From Jiangella gansuensis DSM 44835 (GTDB taxonomy: Bacteria; Actinomycetota; Actinomycetes; Jiangellales; Jiangellaceae): a stretch of DNA of 64,000 nucleotides. Below are positions 59,152 to 64,000 of the stretch, piece after piece. The position numbers were made by a program, and so were the translations under genes. Numbering within the stretch: position 1 is the first letter of the stretch; each line of letters starts with the position of its first letter. Under the pieces are notes generated by a model that was not told the origin of the DNA, searched no databases, and saw nothing but the letters and a program-made list of their open reading frames with translations. The DNA lies in contig NZ_KI911782.1 in NCBI RefSeq assembly GCF_000515395.1, positions 124,001-188,000 of the forward strand. Reading direction: 5' to 3'.

Positions 59152-61398
59152 GTGAGCACAATGCTGCCGCGTCGGCGAGGCGCGGCACGTGCTGCCGGAA
59201 TGCTCGTGGCGACGGCCGTCGTCGGTGGAGGCGCTCTCGCCTCGACCACCACGGCCGCCCACGCCGAAGAGCAGATCCCCGCAGTGCTGCCGACCTTCGC
59301 CGCCGACGACTTCATCGATCTGGCAGCCGACCTGCCGGCCACGCTGCAGGCGGCCATCGAGCGCGACCTCGGTATCGACCCGGCGCAGTACCTGGCCAAC
59401 GCGGAGGCGGCGCGCGCCGCGTCCGACGTGGCCACGGCGCTGCGGGCCCAGGGGGTCGACGTCCTCGGCACCTCGATCGACGGTCAGGACGTCACCTACA
59501 ACGTCGCCACCGAGGCCGACGCGGCCCTCGCCGAAGCCACCGGCGCTGAGGTCACCGTCGGCCCGATCGGCCTCCTGGAGAGCGAGCGCGAGGTCCAGCC
59601 GGCCGCCGACCACAAGGGCGGGTACGGCTACGCCTACCAGGTCGGCGAGCCCGACAACACCGGCTCGTACCCGCTGAGCCGGTGCTCCGTCGGCTTCAGC
59701 GGTTTCGACACCGACGGCAACGACCGCTACCTCACCGCCGGCCACTGCGGCGTCGACGAGGAAACCGGCGAGCAGTTCACCTACCCGGTGCACCACATCG
59801 AGCTCACCGAGCCGATCTGGGACACCGAGGGGTGGGCGAGCCAGTTCCCCGGCCCGGAGCTGGGCGAGTTCGTGCCCGGATCGATGCACTTCGGGCAGGA
59901 GCACGACGGCGGCCTTGTCGACATCACCAACTCCGACTGGACCGGTGTCCCGCAGGTCGCGGGCTGGGCCGGCGGCTCCGGCGCGCCGGACGCGGACTCC
60001 GTCACCATCCGCGGCCCGATCGAGGCCGTGACCGGTGCCCAGGCCTGCAAGTCCGGCGCCACGTCCGGCTGGACCTGCGGCGAGATCCTGGTCCCGGTGC
60101 AGAGCACCCAGGTCGGCGCGCAGAGCGTGTCCGGCTTCATCTTCAACGCCTGCCTGCTGGGCGGCGACAGCGGCGGCTCGGTCGTCGTCGGCAACTACGC
60201 GCTGGGTGTGAACTCCGGCTCCACCCACGAGGGGCGGACCGAGTGCGACAGCTGGGTGCCGGCGAGCGGCCCGGACGACACGCAGGGCGACTTCAGCATC
60301 GGCTACGCGCTGACCGGCGGTCAGTACAACGCTCTCACCCTGCTCGGTAGCGAGTGGGAGCTGTCCGTCGCAGTGGCCACCCCGCAGGTCACCTCGCCGG
60401 AGGACGGCGGCGAGACCGGCCCGACCCCGACCTTCACCGGCACGGTGCAGGCCGCCCGCTCGACGCACAAGGTGCAGGTCGTCATCGACGGCGAGCAGAC
60501 CTACGAGGGTCGCATCGCCGACGACGGCACCTTCTCCGTGGCCGTCGGCGAGGAGCTGGTTCCGGGCGAGCACACCTACGAGGTCACTGCCTCGTACGGC
60601 AACTTCTCCCGGTCCGAGGTGGCCACCGGCACCTTCACCTCGACCGAGGTCCAGGCCGAGGCGCTCACCGTCGAGTCGCCGACCAACGGCCAGACCACCG
60701 AGAACGCGCGGCCCGGTTTCAGCGGCACCGGCCAGCCCGGCGCCACCGTCACCCTGACGGTCGGCGACGAGGTCCTGGGCGAGGCCACTGTGGCCGAGGA
60801 CGGCACGTGGTCCATCACGCCGACCTCGGACCTGCCGGTCGGCGAGCGGTTCGACGCCGTCGTCACCCAGGACTTCGAGGGTGACGTGCAGTCCGTCACC
60901 GTCGCCGACCTGGGCATCAAGGCTCCGGCCGTGACCATCACCGCTCCGGAGGACGGCTCGACCGTCGCCGGTGACGTGGTCTTCACGGGTACCGCGTTCG
61001 CCGGGGCCACCATCGGCCTGGCGATCGAGGGCACCGTCACCGAGTCGTCGGAGCGGGTGCAGACCGCCGCCGACGAGTGGGAGGGCGACCTCCAGGTCGA
61101 CGAGGACGGCAGCTGGACCTTCACCCCCGCCGAGGCGCTGCAGGACGGCGAGTACACGCTCACCGCCAGCGCCAGCCTCGAGGGCGGCGACCCTGAGCTG
61201 ACCACGTCGGAGACCTCGGTGTCGTTCACCGTCGCCAGCCAGAGCGACGAGGACGGCGGCGACGGCAACGACGACGGCACGGAGCTGCCGGACACCGGTT
61301 CGTCGAACGTCTGGATGATCGTCGTCGGTGTCGGCCTGCTCGCAGCCGGCGGCGCGGCGATCGCCATCCGCGCCCGCCGTAACGGGAGCACCGCGTAA
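59152..61398 (+). CDS. Cell-wall-anchored S1 serine protease with Ig-like repeats and LPXTG
   Basis: The 748-residue protein has a signal peptide (about 1-39), a pro-region, a streptogrisin-like S1 domain (about 150-410; His in TAGHCG about 196, Asp in GGLVDIT about 255, Ser in GGDSGGS about 338), Ig-like repeats (about 405-700), a Gly/Asp linker, the sortase signal LPDTG (about 712), a membrane helix and an RARRNG tail. It is thus exported, anchored by sortase and probably acts on surface or external proteins. GTG 59152 lies behind TTGGAG. Confidence 0.9.
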   Translation: MSTMLPRRRGAARAAGMLVATAVVGGGALASTTTAAHAEEQIPAVLPTFAADDFIDLAADLPATLQAAIERDLGIDPAQYLANAEAARAASDVATALRAQGVDVLGTSIDGQDVTYNVATEADAALAEATGAEVTVGPIGLLESEREVQPAADHKGGYGYAYQVGEPDNTGSYPLSRCSVGFSGFDTDGNDRYLTAGHCGVDEETGEQFTYPVHHIELTEPIWDTEGWASQFPGPELGEFVPGSMHFGQEHDGGLVDITNSDWTGVPQVAGWAGGSGAPDADSVTIRGPIEAVTGAQACKSGATSGWTCGEILVPVQSTQVGAQSVSGFIFNACLLGGDSGGSVVVGNYALGVNSGSTHEGRTECDSWVPASGPDDTQGDFSIGYALTGGQYNALTLLGSEWELSVAVATPQVTSPEDGGETGPTPTFTGTVQAARSTHKVQVVIDGEQTYEGRIADDGTFSVAVGEELVPGEHTYEVTASYGNFSRSEVATGTFTSTEVQAEALTVESPTNGQTTENARPGFSGTGQPGATVTLTVGDEVLGEATVAEDGTWSITPTSDLPVGERFDAVVTQDFEGDVQSVTVADLGIKAPAVTITAPEDGSTVAGDVVFTGTAFAGATIGLAIEGTVTESSERVQTAADEWEGDLQVDEDGSWTFTPAEALQDGEYTLTASASLEGGDPELTTSETSVSFTVASQSDEDGGDGNDDGTELPDTGSSNVWMIVVGVGLLAAGGAAIAIRARRNGSTA

Positions 61399-61414
61399 CA
61401 CCCGAGCATGACCG

Positions 61415-61449
61415 AACGGCCCCGGCCCGCGACGCGGACCGGGGCCGTT
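61415..61449 (+). terminator. Terminator behind the protease gene
   Basis: AACGGCCCCGG (61415-61425) pairs with CCGGGGCCGTT (61439-61449) and is followed by T residues, 17 nt after the protease stop. Confidence 0.8.
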
Positions 61450-61466
61450 TCGCGCCCCTCACCAGG

Positions 61467-61511
61467 GTGAAGGCCGGGTGAAAGCGATCTGAAAGTGGCC
61501 CTGTCTACTGT
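61467..61511 (+). promoter_or_regulatory. Three 11-bp-spaced direct repeats and a -10 element
   Basis: GTGAA at 61467, GTGAA at 61478 and TGAA at 61490 are spaced by exactly 11 bp, followed 12 bp later by TACTGT (61506-61511). OmpR/PhoB-type regulators bind tandem sites at this spacing over the -35 region. The inferred start would be near 61517. Confidence 0.45.
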
Positions 61512-61516
61512 CGGAG

Positions 61517-61635
61517 TCAGCGCGGAAACGGAATGTCCTCCACCGCCGTCCCGCGCTGATACAGGGGGCTTCCACGGGGGAGCCATCCGGTGATATAGAC
61601 CGGCCCCGCAGGTCCGTGCCCGGCCTGCGGGGCCG
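61517..61635 (+). ncRNA. Candidate multi-hairpin small RNA
   Basis: Downstream of the -10, TCAGCGCGG (61517-61525) pairs with CCGCGCTGA (61551-61559) plus an inner ACGG/CCGT, exposing a TCCTCC loop. GGCTTCC/GGGAGCC (61567-61584) forms a second hairpin, CCGGT/ACCGG (61587-61603) a third, and CGGCCCCGCAGG/CCTGCGGGGCCG (61601-61635) a final 12-bp stem. There is no coding potential. It lies between convergent genes, so it is not a leader. No known family is recognised. Confidence 0.4.
61601..61635. terminator. 12-bp hairpin behind the DUF1707 gene
   Basis: CGGCCCCGCAGG (61601-61612) pairs with CCTGCGGGGCCG (61624-61635), 11 nt from the DUF1707 stop. It may end transcription from both directions. 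Confidence 0.6.
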
Positions 61636-61646
61636 CCACCACCCGG

Positions 61647-62342
61647 CTAGTGCGCCTTCTTCGCCACCTGGCGGGCCTGCTTCAGCGGCAGGTCCTTCGC
61701 CTCCTCCGGCAACCGCCAGACGTCGACGCCACCCATCAGGTTGTAGGCCAGGATCCGCACCCGCGGCGCACCGGCCCGGGCCGGCCGGCGGCTGCCGCGC
61801 TCGCCGGTGCCGCCCATCAGCGAGAAACCACCGACGTCGACGTCGATGGTGTCGGGAACGTAGATGTCCATGCCGCCCATGACCGAGACGGCGACGATGG
61901 TGGTGTCGTCGGAGTCCAGTTCGGCATGCCGCAGGTCGATGTCGTGGCCGCCCATGACGGCGACGGCGTTGATGCGCTCCGCCGCTCGCCAACGGCCCCG
62001 CTTCTCGGTACCGCCCATGAAGGCGACGATCCAGCGGGTGGCCTGGCGACGCTTCGCCGGTGGCGCGGGGGCGGCGCCGGACGGCCCTTGGTCCTCGGAT
62101 GGGAGGTCGGCGGTGAGCCGCGCCAGGTCCTCCCGGGTGACGGCCCGGTACGCCAGGCCGATGCGCTCTTCCAGCTCGAGCAGGGTGAGGCGGCCGGTGG
62201 TGGCGTGCTCGGACAGCGCCTGCACGACCAGCTCGCGCTCGGCGTCGGAGGCGCGCACGCCCGGCAGCACGTGCGGGACGGCGGGCTCGGGCGGCGGCGC
62301 GGGCTGCTCGTCCGGGCGTTCGGCGGGATCGGGGGCGGTCAC
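61647..62342 (-). CDS. DUF1707 / LiaF-like domain protein
   Basis: The 231-residue protein has a Pro-rich N-terminus, a DUF1707 segment (about 28-80; VRASDAERELVVQALSEHAT) and a C-terminal cell-wall-active-antibiotics-response-like domain with repeated FMGG/VMGG motifs (about 105-220). There is no membrane helix. Such proteins are common in actinobacteria and are poorly understood; envelope-stress roles have been proposed for LiaF-like domains. TAGCCT lies 6 nt before the GTG. Confidence 0.8.
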   Translation of the reverse strand: MTAPDPAERPDEQPAPPPEPAVPHVLPGVRASDAERELVVQALSEHATTGRLTLLELEERIGLAYRAVTREDLARLTADLPSEDQGPSGAAPAPPAKRRQATRWIVAFMGGTEKRGRWRAAERINAVAVMGGHDIDLRHAELDSDDTTIVAVSVMGGMDIYVPDTIDVDVGGFSLMGGTGERGSRRPARAGAPRVRILAYNLMGGVDVWRLPEEAKDLPLKQARQVAKKAH

Positions 62343-62348
62343 TCTGTC

Positions 62349-62354
62349 AGGCTA
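62349..62354 (-). promoter_or_regulatory. -10 element (TAGCCT) for a leaderless DUF1707 gene
   Basis: On the minus strand TAGCCT is followed by 6 nt and GTG 62342, with no SD. Confidence 0.4.
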
Positions 62355-62404
62355 GCGGCCGGAGCGGCTGCCGTCGTCCACCGCTCAGTGGATCTGGGCG
62401 CAGG

Positions 62405-62857
62405 TCAGCTCGCGTCGTCGTCGGCGCTCACCATGTCGATCAACGCCTTCACCACTTCCACGTCCGCGGGCAACCACGCGACGGCGTCCCACTCGCCCGG
62501 GCCGAGCCACCGCAGCTCGTCGTGCTCCTGCAGTGGCGCGGGAACGCCGTCGGTGAGAACGGCCAGCCACAGTCGCATCGACAACCCGGGGCCGAGCGTC
62601 CAGCGTCCCCGGATCGGGCCGGGCAGTTCGGCTCCGACCCGGACGCCGACGCCGAGTTCCTCGCGCAACTCCCGGTGTAGCGCCTCCAGGGGTTCCTCGC
62701 CCGGCTCGACCTTCCCACCAGGGAATTCCCAGCCACCGGCGAGGGCGGCCGGTGCGCTGCGGCGGGCGGTCAGCAGGGCACGGGGCCGGGTGAGGTCGTC
62801 GACGATGGCCGCGGCTACGACGAGTCGCTCGACCGGCCCCGCCTGCTCTTCGATCAT
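62405..62857 (-). CDS. mutT: MutT-like Nudix hydrolase (8-oxo-dGTP diphosphatase type)
   Basis: The 150-residue protein has WEFPGGKVEPGEEPLEALHR then ELREELGV, a MutT-type Nudix box, and the start IEEQAGPVERLVVAAAIVDD. It is likely to clean oxidised nucleotides such as 8-oxo-dGTP, in keeping with the Fpg and Nei glycosylases elsewhere in the window. ATG 62857 is divergent from the CAP-protein gene. Confidence 0.83.
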   Translation of the reverse strand: MIEEQAGPVERLVVAAAIVDDLTRPRALLTARRSAPAALAGGWEFPGGKVEPGEEPLEALHRELREELGVGVRVGAELPGPIRGRWTLGPGLSMRLWLAVLTDGVPAPLQEHDELRWLGPGEWDAVAWLPADVEVVKALIDMVSADDDAS

Positions 62858-63024
62858 GCGACCATCTTCGCGCGCCGGTGGTGTGACGCATCCGTCGGCC
62901 CGTCGATGTTTGAGAACCCTGACTTGTGGACAAAACTGGGCGATGGCTACGGTATGTACCGTTTCGTCGCAAAGACCGTCAGGGTGAGGGAGGGGCGCCC
63001 GGGGTTGGAAAGGATTCAGCACCC

Positions 63025-63972
63025 GTGACCTCGAACCACCGGCACGCGCGTCTGCGCAGGCTGCCTCCCTTCGTCAAAGTCGGTGCCATCGCGGTCCTGC
63101 CGGTCCTAGGGGTCGGCGGTCTGATCTACGCCGTGACGGACGACGAGCCCGTGCTGCACGCCCGGGTCGAGTCCACCACTCCCGACTTCACCGAGCGCGA
63201 CGACGACTCCGAGACACCGAGCCCGCAGGCCTCCACTCCTGCCGAGACGCCGTCCATGTCTCCGACCGGGACGCCGTCGCCCACCGACGACGCATCCGGC
63301 GAGGCCGAGTCCGACTCCGGTTCGGGCGGATCGAGCGACGGTTCGTCCGGCTCGGGTTCCGATTCCGACGACGAGACGCCGGACGCGGACGAACCGTCCG
63401 AGCGGCCGCTCGCGACGCTGCCGCCGACCCAGCCGATGCCGACCGACGAGCCGACTCCGACCCCCACGGACGACGCGGAGCCGACCGACGAGCCGACACC
63501 CACCCCGTCCGACGAAGCCGAACCCACCGACGAGCCGACACCGGACGAGCCGGACCCCGAGCCCACCCAGCCGGTGCTGCCCGAGCTGCCGTTGAGCGGC
63601 CCGGAAGCGGGCCTGTTGGAGGCGGTTGCCGAGGTCCGTGCCGACGCCGGCTGCCCCGACCTGCGGTTGGATGCGCGGCTGCAGACGGCGGCCCGCGAGC
63701 ACAGTGTCGACATGCGCCAGCGGCACTTCGTCTCGAACGTCAACCCCGACGGCGAAGGACCGGAGGACCGTGCCGCTGACCAGGGCTACCACGCCTCCGT
63801 CGGCGAGAACGTCAACTTCGGGCAGCGGCGGCCGTCCCGGGTCGTGGCCGCGTGGTCCGACCAGCGCCAGGAGCGTGCCCAGATGCTGGACTGCGACTAC
63901 ACCGCGGTCGGTGTCGGGGTCGAGTCCGGCCTGTTCGGCTCGTGGTGGACGCTGACGCTCGGCCGCGACTAG
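63025..63972 (+). CDS. CAP (SCP-like) domain extracellular protein
   Basis: The 315-residue protein has an N-terminal membrane helix (about 15-35), a long Ser/Asp/Glu/Pro/Thr-rich stalk (about 45-190) with a near-repeat EPTDEPTPTP, and a C-terminal CAP domain (about 195-315) with AAREHSVDM and SVGENVNFG. CAP proteins are secreted and of varied function. GTG 63025 was chosen because GGAAAGGATT precedes it and the helix then sits at the N-terminus; GTG 62926 is in frame and would add 33 residues. Confidence 0.8.
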   Translation: MTSNHRHARLRRLPPFVKVGAIAVLPVLGVGGLIYAVTDDEPVLHARVESTTPDFTERDDDSETPSPQASTPAETPSMSPTGTPSPTDDASGEAESDSGSGGSSDGSSGSGSDSDDETPDADEPSERPLATLPPTQPMPTDEPTPTPTDDAEPTDEPTPTPSDEAEPTDEPTPDEPDPEPTQPVLPELPLSGPEAGLLEAVAEVRADAGCPDLRLDARLQTAAREHSVDMRQRHFVSNVNPDGEGPEDRAADQGYHASVGENVNFGQRRPSRVVAAWSDQRQERAQMLDCDYTAVGVGVESGLFGSWWTLTLGRD

Positions 63973-64000
63973 GGGTATCTCGTGGATCCTCGGCGGACCG

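Noticed and set aside
59092-61401. 769-codon minus-strand frame over the protease gene
   Set aside because: It mirrors the S1 protease, which has signal peptide, triad and LPXTG. No domain is seen in the antisense frame.
62900-63025. A c-di-AMP (ydaO-type) riboswitch before the CAP-domain gene
   Set aside because: The conserved core motifs of that riboswitch are not found; the segment is probably an ordinary leader or N-terminal coding sequence.

Overview
The window is high-GC DNA (about 70% by eye) with short intergenic gaps, many GTG starts and many ATGA/GTGA stop-start overlaps. Gene content is that of an actinomycete: a Bpa-type proteasome activator, a SARP/AfsR-type regulator, a TIGR03086 (mycothiol-linked fold) protein, actinobacterial DUFs and a streptogrisin-like protease. 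I cannot name the genus. I see no prophage, CRISPR array, rRNA or tRNA. Most of the window is ordinary chromosome with small accessory islands.

Layout. 0-2 kb: a truncated sugar-type solute-binding lipoprotein divergent from a double AsnC/Lrp regulator. 2-8.3 kb: GrpB, a D-hydroxyacid dehydrogenase, a nitrilase-type amidohydrolase, MobA with a small partner, a K+ channel with RCK domain, a quinone oxidoreductase and a Nudix hydrolase. 8.4-12.7 kb: PadR regulator, ABC ATPase and FtsX permease in one overlapping operon with a clear operator. 12.7-17.2 kb: Bpa, a DUF6918-like protein, a HAD phosphatase, serS and pheA. 17.2-20.9 kb: a large membrane protein with a phosphatase/sulfatase-like ectodomain, a MITE-like element and a glycosyltransferase. 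21-28.9 kb: arginine deiminase, a SEC-C protein, an anti-sigma-type ATPase, a flavohaemoglobin, an AAA ATPase, an AraC regulator and small proteins.

28.9-31.1 kb is an ascorbate-type PTS (UlaABC) with a DasR-like operator inside its promoter. A MntA/HepT-type toxin-antitoxin pair follows, with the nucleotidyltransferase fused to an XRE domain. 32.2-37.1 kb is a LacI-araB-araD-araA arabinose operon. A 0.6-kb gap full of repeats leads to a TetR/azoreductase pair. 39-46 kb is rich in DNA repair (Fpg, Nei-type glycosylase, Ogt, Ada-AlkA) together with Aat, EcsC and a TetR/membrane-protein pair. 46-50.3 kb holds an XRE-MurA fusion, a cyclodeaminase/cyclohydrolase overlapping a divergent FolD, and a MarR-GNAT fusion. 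50.4-56 kb: a secreted M14 carboxypeptidase and a 2-oxoacid dehydrogenase E1a-E1b-E2 operon divergent from a TetR gene across a perfect palindrome. 56-64 kb: a SARP, an LPXTG-anchored S1 protease, a candidate small RNA, a DUF1707 protein, a MutT-like Nudix enzyme and a CAP-domain protein.

The most unusual signals are these: the FolD that lacks its catalytic lysine yet overlaps an Fch-like cyclohydrolase gene; a dispersed family of intergenic hairpin repeats carrying TGATCA; a 302-bp element with 31-bp perfect terminal inverted repeats; a multi-hairpin candidate RNA behind three 11-bp-spaced direct repeats; the DasR-like site on the PTS promoter; and a recurrent leaderless-promoter layout (TANNNT 6-9 nt before the start codon) at more than a dozen genes.
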